A stretch of DNA of 64,000 nt from a virus. Location: positions 1-64,000 of IMG/VR virus record IMGVR_UViG_3300042691_053984. One strand, 5' to 3'. The notes under the pieces were generated by a model. The model ran no database searches. It was not told where the DNA came from and saw only the letters and a list, made by a program, of their open reading frames with translations. Shown here piece by piece: positions 56,977 to 64,000 of this stretch (its first letter is position 1; each line of letters begins with the position of its first letter). The translations under genes and the position numbers were made by a program.

Positions 56977-58013
56977 TTTGTCCTCACTGAGTCGATTATT
57001 TCTGCAACGATTGTCGGGAGTGTCTTTGTGATATTCCAACTAGGATAGTGGGATCGAAACTTGGACATGTCACTTATGTAACATATGTGATCTCCGATAC
57101 GCGCTTTGTCCGACACATTAAAGTCTAGTTTATGACCCAAGCTACTCAGGATGCCTATTGTTTCGAGTATCGATGCGTTATTCTGCACTCCGCCGCCGAT
57201 GTTGTAGACTTCGCCCGGGCGTGGGTTTTTCATAAACTCATGGAATGCCGTGCAAACGTCGTATGAATGTATCTGGTCTCTGACCTGCTTTCCTTTGTGT
57301 CCATAAATTGTGTATGGGGTGCCTTTTACTGCACACTTTACGATGTACGACAAGAATCCATGTAATTCAACACCTGCATGCTGTGGGCCTGTGAGGCAGC
57401 CTCCTCTGAACACGCCTACGGGCATACCAAAGTATCGTGCATACTCCTGTGCCAGAAGATCAGCAGATGTCTTTGACACCCCAAATAGAGAGTGTGTCGT
57501 CTGGTCTATTGACATCGATTCGTTGATACCATTGCAATACTTTTCGTCTGCGTAATCGAATCTTGATTCTTTTTCGATCAAGTTCAAACGATTCGGAGTA
57601 TCACCATACACTTTATTGGTGCTGACGTGTACAAACGGAGATTCCGGAGTTGTTAGCCTAGCTGACTCTAGTACGTTTAGGGTACCCACTGCATTCGTGG
57701 CAAAGTCATCATGTGGAATTTTGGCCGCAAGATCGTGTGACGGTTGTGCAGCTGCGTGGACGATGTAGTCCGGCTTATGAATTCCAAATATCTCGAGGAT
57801 TTTTTTGAAATCCCTGATGTCTGAGTCTTCGTGAGTGTAATGAGGGGTTTTGCACAGCTCACTCGTCACAGATGACGTATCGCCGCCAATACCAAAAAAT
57901 GTTTTTCTCATGTTGTTGTCTATACCGACAACACGATGTCCTGCCGCAAGAAAGAATCTTGCGACTTCAGATCCAATCAAACCTGATGCGCCTGTGATTA
58001 AGATTGTTTTCAT
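56973..58013 (-). CDS. NAD-dependent sugar-nucleotide epimerase (CDP-tyvelose epimerase-like)
   Basis: 346 residues, extended SDR fold: ILITGASGLIGSEVARFF (G-x-x-G-x-x-G), FFGIGGDTSSV, YIVHAAAQPSHDLAA, FVHVSTNKVYGDTPN and VGVFRGGCLTGPQHAGVELHG. These fit CDP-paratose/tyvelose 2-epimerase relatives. The catalytic Y-x-x-x-K is here F-G-V-S-K (LFGVSKTSAD), so Phe replaces the usual Tyr. From memory some members of this subfamily share this, but it should be checked. It lies first in a pair with the GT2 gene (TTGA overlap). Confidence 0.8.
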   Translation of the reverse strand: MKTILITGASGLIGSEVARFFLAAGHRVVGIDNNMRKTFFGIGGDTSSVTSELCKTPHYTHEDSDIRDFKKILEIFGIHKPDYIVHAAAQPSHDLAAKIPHDDFATNAVGTLNVLESARLTTPESPFVHVSTNKVYGDTPNRLNLIEKESRFDYADEKYCNGINESMSIDQTTHSLFGVSKTSADLLAQEYARYFGMPVGVFRGGCLTGPQHAGVELHGFLSYIVKCAVKGTPYTIYGHKGKQVRDQIHSYDVCTAFHEFMKNPRPGEVYNIGGGVQNNASILETIGILSSLGHKLDFNVSDKARIGDHICYISDMSKFRSHYPSWNITKTLPTIVAEIIDSVRTN

Positions 58014-58022
58014 ATCTTTGGT

Positions 58023-58679
58023 TTAAATCTTTGTCAGGTACGATGTGATGCTGGCGTTAAACGGCCTTTTTGGATTATTAGAAATAATTTTTTTGCTCCA
58101 GATTATTTCTACTTTGTCTACTGAACTCTTTATGTCTTCAAAAGAGGTCGCAGAGATGTACGAGCTCTGAAAACGCTCTTTTTGCAGCAAAGAAATAAAT
58201 AAATCATACGTTGTTGGTTGGTTCTCTACGTTATACTCCGGGTAGAATTCCTTGATACTCGTGTGCATATCTTCCATGATGAAGATTCCGCCTTTTTTTA
58301 GGTTTGGCCACAAAACCTCAAGCGCATTTTGCTGCTGTCTCATTGTGTGACCGCCGTCATCTATGATCACGTCAAATTCTCCCAATTTTTCTGCAAAAGA
58401 TTTCAAGGATTCTTTGCTATCACAGTCAACAATGTGCATGGTGACGTTGTTTAGATCTGACAAGTTGATCTCATTTATGTCAACGCAATGTATCTCAGCG
58501 TTTGGAAAATATTCCCTCCACATCCTGATGCTTGCACCCTTGAAGACCCCGATTTCAAGAATTTTAATGTGAGAGTCTCTTAGGTGAGATAAAATTTTTT
58601 CATAATGTGGAAGATAGAAATGTGTGACTTTGTCAGTTTCAAACTTTTTACCAATACTCAGCAGATCATTGTTTGACAT
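58023..58679 (-). CDS. SAM-dependent O-methyltransferase (macrocin O-methyltransferase-like)
   Basis: 218 residues; AAAGGA is 6 nt before ATG 58679, and the longer frame upstream overlaps the previous gene. Class I methyltransferase motifs: KILEIGVFKGASIRMWREYF (motif I), HCVDINEINL (acidic residue for SAM), FDVIIDDGGHTMRQQQNALE (metal-binding D-D-G-G-H as in macrocin/mycinamicin O-methyltransferases), FIMEDMHTSIKEF. Members of this family methylate sugar hydroxyls. In this operon it probably modifies the glycan assembled by the surrounding glycosyltransferases. Confidence 0.82.
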   Translation of the reverse strand: MSNNDLLSIGKKFETDKVTHFYLPHYEKILSHLRDSHIKILEIGVFKGASIRMWREYFPNAEIHCVDINEINLSDLNNVTMHIVDCDSKESLKSFAEKLGEFDVIIDDGGHTMRQQQNALEVLWPNLKKGGIFIMEDMHTSIKEFYPEYNVENQPTTYDLFISLLQKERFQSSYISATSFEDIKSSVDKVEIIWSKKIISNNPKRPFNASITSYLTKI

Positions 58680-58704
58680 AAGCTTTCCTTTAGTTGCCGT
58701 AGGA

Positions 58705-59388
58705 TTATAATCCGCACATTTTATGTGTTTCATCCATGTCTAGTAAACACACCCAAAGTTCAGGCAAATACCTCCAGTTATCAGAAGACGGGGACGATGG
58801 GTTCTTGTTTTTTCTAAAATCCACTAAAAATCCATGCGTTTTCATGAGATTTTCTTTACTAGGATACGGTAGGTTCTTTACGTGTGAAGCTGTCGTCCAC
58901 CAAAAATTTCCTGAATAGTTTCTTGCTACTTTATTTTTAACCTTATATGCTTCGGAGAATCTTGTTCCCACCGAATTGTGATGTGCCAACTTTTGCCGGC
59001 AAGTTTCGTGACTGTGCACCACACAATTAAGCATCGATTGTGTCCATTCACATTTCTTGTTGATCAGTGAAGGTTTTGAGGCATTTTTAAGGTGCATGTA
59101 AAGTATTTGATCGTCATCATTCATTTCACTTGCGTCACTTGCCATTTTTTCCAACGTGGGAAATTCATAAGAATACCTGTCGTTAACGTGATTAACGTGA
59201 AAAACTTTTTCGTAAGTAGAAAAATCAGTTTTTAAATCAGTCTTGTTTCCAACTGTTACAACTCGTATTTCTTGCAGGTCTTCTAGCAATTTTGCTTCGA
59301 CGATTTGCCTGTAAATATTTTGAAAAATTTCGTGTGAAAACTTTCCGCTATCGGAAGAAACGAGGTAGTGCATGTAGCAATAATTCAT
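58705..59388 (-). CDS. Putative glycosyltransferase (NYSGNFWW type)
   Basis: 227 residues from ATG 59388, overlapping the upstream stop (ATGA). Landmarks: MNYCYMHYLVSSDSG at the N-terminus, DDDQILYMHLKNASKP with a D-D-D cluster, NYSGNFWWTTASHVKNLPYP and the C-terminal ELWVCLLDMDETHKMCG. S-G-N-F-W-W-x-x-x-x-H/Y-x-x-x-L-P is, as I recall, typical of a family of uncharacterised sugar transferases in polysaccharide clusters. It follows a GT-like gene and precedes a methyltransferase. Substrate not predictable. Confidence 0.6.
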   Translation of the reverse strand: MNYCYMHYLVSSDSGKFSHEIFQNIYRQIVEAKLLEDLQEIRVVTVGNKTDLKTDFSTYEKVFHVNHVNDRYSYEFPTLEKMASDASEMNDDDQILYMHLKNASKPSLINKKCEWTQSMLNCVVHSHETCRQKLAHHNSVGTRFSEAYKVKNKVARNYSGNFWWTTASHVKNLPYPSKENLMKTHGFLVDFRKNKNPSSPSSDNWRYLPELWVCLLDMDETHKMCGL

Positions 59389-60359
59389 AAAATAAATAAT
59401 GCTTGACTCGTCATAGACGACACCTTTGTGTCTATTATGTTTATTGCCCGCTGGATCATGAAATCCATGGTTAGTTCTTGTTGAATTTCTGATACGTTTT
59501 TTTCTAATTCTTTCCATCTATCGTCGAGAAGCAGTTCATCAATCTTTCTTTCCATAGAAAGGAAGTCAAGATCGTATCCCATCGATGAATAGTGAATATT
59601 TTCTTGGCATGTCCATGGCGTGATTTGCTGTTTTAACGCCAAGACACACTTTTCAAGTACCATATATTCATAAAATTTTCTTGAAGAAAGGCCGATTCCA
59701 GGTAGATCTATACAAATCTTGCTTCTACTGATATAGTCATAAAATTCATGTGGTTGCAATATTTGATCAAAAATCTGAACGTTTAGATCTTTTCTTCTGC
59801 TTTTTATGTCATTAAGCACTTGATAGCCCCTGTTTGATGCACCGGGCCACCATCTTTTTGGGTCACGATTTTTAGGCCACGCATGTGGCTTTAATTTAGC
59901 AAACTTCGATCCTCCAGCAAAAAATACATCAATATCTTTGTCAGATTGTGACAACTTCTTCTTTGTACTTTGAATTGTGCGCGGGTCATTGCTAAAAATT
60001 CCTAATGCATGAACGTCTGATTTGAAAGGGTAGAATTGATTGTATTCTGGGTCTGTGTTTACTTGGGATTTCAGTACCAGCACGTCTTGCGGTTTATACG
60101 ATTCAAGGACGTTGTTGTAGGCAGACCAAATGATTTTGCAATCTGCGGTCGTGCCCCCACTCCCGTCATCGGCGTCTATCAGTACCAGTAACCTTTTTTC
60201 GTTTTTTTCGTAAATAAAGGCACCAAAATTTTTTCCTAAATTTTCAGTTGAAAGCCGGTGATCAAGTTTTGAATGGCCTGTCAATATTCTTTTATGCAGC
60301 TCTGATTGAAAATTTAAGATGTGATCTCGTGTATTAATTCCAAAGTGAGTGATCATCAA
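59385..60359 (-). CDS. Putative glycosyltransferase (GT-B-like)
   Basis: 324 residues; overlaps both neighbours by 4 nt. The C-terminal half has QILQPHEFYDYISRSKICID followed by LPGIGLSSRKFYEYMVLEKC, a pattern close to the donor-binding half of GT-B enzymes, including exostosin-like ones. The N-terminal half has LLVLIDADDGSGG and PQDVLVLKSQ, a Rossmann-like beginning. Arg/Lys-rich middle (RDPKRWWPGASNRG). AT-rich and closely packed with other glycan genes. Which sugar or acceptor is used cannot be told. Confidence 0.6.
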   Translation of the reverse strand: MMITHFGINTRDHILNFQSELHKRILTGHSKLDHRLSTENLGKNFGAFIYEKNEKRLLVLIDADDGSGGTTADCKIIWSAYNNVLESYKPQDVLVLKSQVNTDPEYNQFYPFKSDVHALGIFSNDPRTIQSTKKKLSQSDKDIDVFFAGGSKFAKLKPHAWPKNRDPKRWWPGASNRGYQVLNDIKSRRKDLNVQIFDQILQPHEFYDYISRSKICIDLPGIGLSSRKFYEYMVLEKCVLALKQQITPWTCQENIHYSSMGYDLDFLSMERKIDELLLDDRWKELEKNVSEIQQELTMDFMIQRAINIIDTKVSSMTSQALFIL

Positions 60360-61123
60360 GTTGTCCTGTTTTCAATTCTTCCAATTAACCTTAATTTTCT
60401 TAATTCATCAATTTCAGGTGCCTCTATTATTCCTGGTATTTTTTTGTAGTTTGTTGACCTATATTCGACTTTTTGCTCATTAGCAACGGGAACGTAGTAA
60501 TACGTAGCCAAAGACTTTCTAGATTTATCTTCTGGGCAGTTTAGAGGCTCTGGGTGTCCGTGGTTTGACGTCTGGTCTGTTCGAAAGATAACCATTCTTC
60601 CAAACAACGGTGAAATCTTTTTTACGCATTGCGACATCTTTGCGTCCCACATCTCAAGATCACCACCATATGATTCTTTCCAATCAGCATTCAAATATAA
60701 GATTACGTTTAATTTTCTAAACGCATTTAACTCTTTATGAATATTGAAGTCTTCATGAATGTCAAGTTTTCCGCCCCGCAAGATTTGGTGTAAGCCACCA
60801 CCGTTTAATTTGGGATCAGCTATTATCCCATAAATCCCAGAAATTTCTTCTAAAAAATTTATGAAGTCTTTTGACTTCATAAATTCAAAAAAATTATGAA
60901 ATATTACAGGTAATTTTTCAATTTCATTGAAAGCCAACTTTTTTTCTAGTGGGTTGTCGTACAACCACCACACTTTTTCAGTTGAGCTTGGAAAATTTTC
61001 CAACAATTCATGCAAAAATTCTTGTGTAAACAAATCATCTATTACGATGTGATTAAATGGTGTGGATGTTGCAAATATTTTTGCATACTGATTTGATAAA
61101 TTTTTTAAATTTTTTTTTAGCAT
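60356..61123 (-). CDS. 2-oxoglutarate/Fe(II)-dependent dioxygenase
   Basis: 255 residues. The double-stranded beta-helix core shows the metal ligands H-x-D (LDIHEDFNIH, about residue 125) and a second His (SNHGHPEPL, about residue 195), plus a downstream Arg for 2-oxoglutarate (SRKSLATYYYVP). The N-terminal part (PFNHIVIDDLFTQEFLHELL) is typical of this family. Such enzymes hydroxylate peptides, small molecules or sugars. In a glycan operon it may modify a sugar or a glycosylated protein; the sequence does not decide. Confidence 0.82.
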   Translation of the reverse strand: MLKKNLKNLSNQYAKIFATSTPFNHIVIDDLFTQEFLHELLENFPSSTEKVWWLYDNPLEKKLAFNEIEKLPVIFHNFFEFMKSKDFINFLEEISGIYGIIADPKLNGGGLHQILRGGKLDIHEDFNIHKELNAFRKLNVILYLNADWKESYGGDLEMWDAKMSQCVKKISPLFGRMVIFRTDQTSNHGHPEPLNCPEDKSRKSLATYYYVPVANEQKVEYRSTNYKKIPGIIEAPEIDELRKLRLIGRIENRTT

Positions 61124-61130
61124 AAAGAAT

Positions 61131-61871
61131 TTAAACCTTATATTTTAAAATTAAATCTAATGCAATTGATTTAAATTGTTTATCTAACAGCTCTGCATTC
61201 TGTATCACACAGTGACCGCCAATACCATTAGTTGGTGGAGTTAAAACCGGCCTTACAACATTTGTTTTCCCAAGTTTTTTATAACCGTCATTGTAGGTAG
61301 AGTTATAAAACGTCATGACATCGCTAAAGTCTGCGTCAAAATGTTCGCAAGCCTTGAGCGCTTCGCCGTGATATGCAATGCATAATCCATAATAGCTTGT
61401 GTCAAGTAATTTGGCTAATTCGCTTGTTTCAGCATTTTTACACACACGATTTTTTATTCTTAAAAAATCAAAGTGTTCTGAAACTTTCGTGGCATCTGCA
61501 TGGACAGGCGAACCGATTAATTTTTCAAAAGTCAACAGTCCTTCATACAGGTGAGGATGCACCCCCCTGCACGGGGAGTGTGCAACAATTGTGTTTGGCA
61601 ACCTTTCTTTTATTTTTGAAGTTGTGCCTATTGCCACCGTAGAGTGAATAATCACGACCTTTGCGCAAGATTCAATGACATTTTGCACAACAGCTTCTAC
61701 AAAATCAAAAGATTCATTGTATGGAATTGAGACGTTTAAAACGTCTAATGATATTAGCCCATCATTTCTTTCGATGTCTTTGACAAAGATATTAAATTTT
61801 TCATCAGCTAGGTAAAGCTGATGGATGGCTTTTCCAATTTCTCCGTACCCTAAGATGCCAATTCTCATCAT
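61131..61871 (-). CDS. Minimal nucleotide-sugar dehydrogenase-like protein
   Basis: 246 residues from ATG 61871 (an ATG at 61868 is equivalent; GGGG lies 4-7 nt upstream). NAD site RIGILGYGEIGKAIHQLY, VVIIHSTVAIGTTSKIKER (S-T-V-x-x-G-T), SELAKLLDTSYYGLCIAYH, and TPPTNGIGGHCVIQN with the catalytic Cys about residue 222. Only 24 residues follow, so the C-terminal sugar-nucleotide-binding domain is missing, even more than in the split enzyme at 54923. It is a second, uninterrupted member of the family. It may act on a different sugar or have lost activity. Confidence 0.75.
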   Translation of the reverse strand: MMRIGILGYGEIGKAIHQLYLADEKFNIFVKDIERNDGLISLDVLNVSIPYNESFDFVEAVVQNVIESCAKVVIIHSTVAIGTTSKIKERLPNTIVAHSPCRGVHPHLYEGLLTFEKLIGSPVHADATKVSEHFDFLRIKNRVCKNAETSELAKLLDTSYYGLCIAYHGEALKACEHFDADFSDVMTFYNSTYNDGYKKLGKTNVVRPVLTPPTNGIGGHCVIQNAELLDKQFKSIALDLILKYKV

Positions 61872-61890
61872 AAAACCCCAAAGTTGATGA

Positions 61891-62778
61891 TCATAATAAT
61901 CTATGATCGTTAGCAATGTTTTTATAAAGTTTAACAATTTCATCTATGTGAAATCGTTTAGCAACCTCGTATGAAGAATCTGATAGGAATTTTCTTTGAT
62001 CAACGTCATCAATTAAAATATTTAGATTTTCTATCAATTCATCAATATTTTGAATTTTTATGTATGCGTTATAGCCAAACTGATCAAAGCTTTCATAAGG
62101 AATACTGATTGTTGGTATTCCATAACTTTGAAAGTTTGATAATTTGGTATTTGGTTTGTATTTTTTTATAGCCTCAATTACGGTACTAGAGTGTGATGAC
62201 TCATCTAAAAAGATGAGACCGATATCAAGAGACATAAAAATTTCATCGCATTTTTCTCTTGTGCTTGGGGAAACATTGACAAAATCAATGTTTTTTTCTT
62301 TACAAAAATTTATAATTTTGTCTGCCTGGCTTAATTGCTCGGGTAGACCTACGTAACCTATTTTAGTTACTTTTTTATTTAAATTTATTTTTTTATAATC
62401 AGTGTTTGTAGTGTGATGGGGAATAACAAAAATAGGCTTTTTTATGAATTGCTCTAATTCACTCTTGCATAAATCATTGTTGACAATGAAAAAATCATAA
62501 ACATCATGACAATAGTTTTTTAGCTGTATGTCTTTGGCTCCTCTAAAAAAAGCGTCGCCGACGGGCATGTCTAAAATGTCATAGCCTATGATTTTATTGT
62601 TTTTTTTATTTAGTTCAGCAATACCTGGAATGTGATTTCTAATCATTATTGAAAATTGATTTTTGCCAACCTTGGATTCATGACTGTTAAAAAATTCAGA
62701 GTTTTCAATTTTAGATGAAATCTGCTTGCCTCTAATGAGGCCTGATGTTCGATCGCTCAATCCTAAAAAATTGATCAT
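61891..62778 (-). CDS. Putative glycosyltransferase (GT-B-like)
   Basis: 295 residues. It has a Rossmann-like N-terminus (FLGLSDRTSGLIRGKQISSK), IIGYDILDMPVGDAF, then FIKKPIFVIPHHT, KIGYVGLPEQLSQADKIINF, and a donor-half-like NTKLSNFQSYGIPTISIPYE with LIENLNILIDDV. This fits glycosyltransferases that lack the full GT4 signature. It overlaps the upstream methyltransferase by 4 nt. Strongly AT-rich codon use (many AAA, ATT, TTT codons). Function inferred from fold and context. Confidence 0.6.
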   Translation of the reverse strand: MINFLGLSDRTSGLIRGKQISSKIENSEFFNSHESKVGKNQFSIMIRNHIPGIAELNKKNNKIIGYDILDMPVGDAFFRGAKDIQLKNYCHDVYDFFIVNNDLCKSELEQFIKKPIFVIPHHTTNTDYKKINLNKKVTKIGYVGLPEQLSQADKIINFCKEKNIDFVNVSPSTREKCDEIFMSLDIGLIFLDESSHSSTVIEAIKKYKPNTKLSNFQSYGIPTISIPYESFDQFGYNAYIKIQNIDELIENLNILIDDVDQRKFLSDSSYEVAKRFHIDEIVKLYKNIANDHRLL

Positions 62779-63593
62779 ATTTCTGTTTTACTCGCGATGA
62801 TTACATGTTGGTAAGTTTTACCGCTCCACAACTTGACATACTCTTGCGAACGTAAATTTAGTTTAAATAAAAGTTTTGAAACTTGTTCGACATTTGGTTG
62901 ATAAATATGACCGAATGGTTCTTGATTAAGCGGTCTAGCATCTACAGGAAATGATAGCATCAATTTTCCAGTTGAAGAAATAATCTTTGATATATCAACC
63001 AATATTTGCTCACCTTGCTCTGGCGTTAAATGCTCTAGCACTTCTGCAAACATGATCAAATCAAAAAAATCGCCCTTATACAAGTTTGACAAAGACGTTC
63101 TGTCTGCATCAAAGTAACTTGCATTTATTCCAAAAATAGTCTGTAGCTCAAGATAGCATGGGAGTATATCTGCTGAGTAGAAATCAAAATTTGCCTTGTA
63201 AAATTCTTTGTAGAGAATGTTGCTATGAATTCCGTGGCATGGCCCAATATCTAAATAAGTTTTTGCATTTTCTTTTTTTGAAAGAAAGTTTTCCCATGAC
63301 CATTTAGGTCTAATCCCAAATCCTTTAGACCAAGCGGGTTCAATTAATTCTTTTAGAATCCATTGCTTAATGGACTGTTTTTCAAGCAAAGATAGATCAT
63401 TATAATTTTCAATGAAACTTTTGAACTCTTGCTCTAGTTCTTTAGACATAACATCTGTTCTGTTGTAGCAATAGTTCTCTAATTCTTGGTTTGTGTGTGG
63501 GCAAAAAGTTTTGCCCCATTTTTGAAAAAAATCATTATCAAAGTTCTTTGAATTTAATTTTCTGAAAATCTCTTCATGGGGCATATCAAACAC
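62775..63593 (-). CDS. SAM-dependent methyltransferase
   Basis: 272 residues. Motif I is TYLDIGPCHGIHSNILYKEF (D-x-G-x-C-x-G), then FYSADILPCYL (acidic residue for SAM), FFDLIMFAEVLEHLTPEQGE (F-D-x-I and E-V-L-E-H), and KLMLSFPVDARPLNQEPFGH. The H-L-T-P and the later P-F-G-H suggest sugar or lipid-linked methylation as in polysaccharide clusters. The N-terminal 80 residues are helical and unassigned. The start ATG has AAAGAGTG upstream and lies 15 nt after the preceding gene. Confidence 0.78.
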   Translation of the reverse strand: MFDMPHEEIFRKLNSKNFDNDFFQKWGKTFCPHTNQELENYCYNRTDVMSKELEQEFKSFIENYNDLSLLEKQSIKQWILKELIEPAWSKGFGIRPKWSWENFLSKKENAKTYLDIGPCHGIHSNILYKEFYKANFDFYSADILPCYLELQTIFGINASYFDADRTSLSNLYKGDFFDLIMFAEVLEHLTPEQGEQILVDISKIISSTGKLMLSFPVDARPLNQEPFGHIYQPNVEQVSKLLFKLNLRSQEYVKLWSGKTYQHVIIASKTEI

Positions 63594-63608
63594 TCTTTGG
63601 TTTGCAAT

Positions 63609-64000
63609 TTAAATTTTTATTTGTTGATCAATCCAGTCATAGGTAATATTAACACCTTCTATTAAAGGTTGTTTAGGTTTCCAACCTACTTTTAAATAAA
63701 TTAAGTTGTTATCTGAATTTCTTCCCCTTACGCCCACTGGGCCGTCAATATTTTTAATATTGATATGCTTGCCAGCTATAAAGGCGACCATCTTCACAAG
63801 ATCATTTATTTTGATCATCTCTTCAGAACCGATGTTGACAGTAGATTGACAATCTGATCTCATCAGCCTGAGAACACCTTCTACACACTCATCGACATAA
63901 AGAAAGGATCGCGTCTGTTGTCCATCACCCCACACCTCTATGGTTCCACCATCGTCACATTCAGCGACTTTTCTACAGATGGCAGCTGGTGCTTTTTCTT
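63609..64000 (-). CDS. GDP-mannose 3,5-epimerase-like protein (5' part outside the window)
   Basis: The C-terminal 130 residues of an extended SDR enzyme entering from the right edge. Landmarks: PAAICRKVAE, IEVWGDGQQTRSFLYVDECV, EGVLRLMRSD, VNIGSEEMIKINDLVKMVAF, GPVGVRGRNSDNNLI and VGWKPKQPLIEGV. The R-G-R-N-S-D and W-G-D-G-x-Q-T-R-S-F segments are typical of GDP-mannose 3,5-epimerase, known mainly from plants and some bacteria and phages. It makes GDP-L-galactose or GDP-L-gulose. The NAD site and Y-x-x-x-K lie outside the window. Confidence 0.82.
   Translation of the reverse strand, partial: EKAPAAICRKVAECDDGGTIEVWGDGQQTRSFLYVDECVEGVLRLMRSDCQSTVNIGSEEMIKINDLVKMVAFIAGKHINIKNIDGPVGVRGRNSDNNLIYLKVGWKPKQPLIEGVNITYDWIDQQIKI

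Noticed and set aside
56977-57039. ATG start at 57039 for the GT2 gene
   Set aside because: It would overlap the epimerase gene by 67 nt and add residues without GT2 similarity; TTG 56976 has GAGG upstream and a 4-nt overlap.

Overview
The window looks like part of a large tailed phage with a contractile tail, distantly related to T4-type myoviruses and infecting a Gram-negative bacterium. It carries homologues of baseplate wedge gp6 (45092-46933) and gp25 (46962-47432), a gp5-like hub/spike protein (47461-49104) and a gp55-like late sigma factor (49485-50303). It also has very long tail-fibre genes, twelve tRNA genes, and cell-wall hydrolases of which one has a signal peptide. The host was not identified. 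Base composition is GC-rich on the left and strongly AT-rich toward the right end, which suggests a mosaic genome.

Layout. 1-4826: the end of a plus-strand gene, then six tandem minus-strand paralogues of unknown function, each starting with a short basic peptide ending in [L/I]-x-E. 4912-15681: a dense plus-strand block with a transglycosylase-like lysin, an IMP dehydrogenase/GMP reductase, many small unknown genes, a KOW protein, an NlpC/P60-CHAP-like peptidase, tRNA-Gln, a lipoprotein, a sigma-70-type factor cut off before region 4.2, and two genes later a small HTH protein that may replace region 4. 15678-26718: three minus-strand tail-fibre genes. 26794-30699: plus-strand tRNA array interrupted by a homing-endonuclease gene, with two cargo-like genes and a J-domain protein. 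30863-38460: two more fibre genes and a DUF5872-like protein. 38510-39685: a plus-strand island with NADAR, peptidyl-tRNA hydrolase 2 and a Cys/His protein. 39682-53835: a minus-strand baseplate operon with the late sigma factor, two glycosyltransferases and a RecB/Cas4-like nuclease. 53909-64000: an AT-rich minus-strand glycan operon.

The most unusual locus is a UDP-glucose dehydrogenase gene broken in two at its catalytic cysteine. The upstream half ends in a 100-residue intein N-half, the downstream half begins with a 44-residue intein C-half, and a PD-(D/E)XK endonuclease gene sits between them. The non-coding strand at the endonuclease boundary spells GIGGHCF, a relic of another dehydrogenase active site.

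How the genes may work together (inference): a -35/-10 type promoter, TGTGWAMW-N14-TNTTATA, precedes several plus-strand units and the tRNA array. TATAATTA-like boxes without the -35 part precede fibre and other genes and would suit the gp55-like factor. Several genes have a TATA-like hexamer exactly 7 nt before ATG and no ribosome binding site, which suggests leaderless mRNAs. At least ten proteins carry N-terminal peptides resembling T4 capsid-targeting sequences, so the six-paralogue array may encode proteins packed in the head and injected with the DNA.
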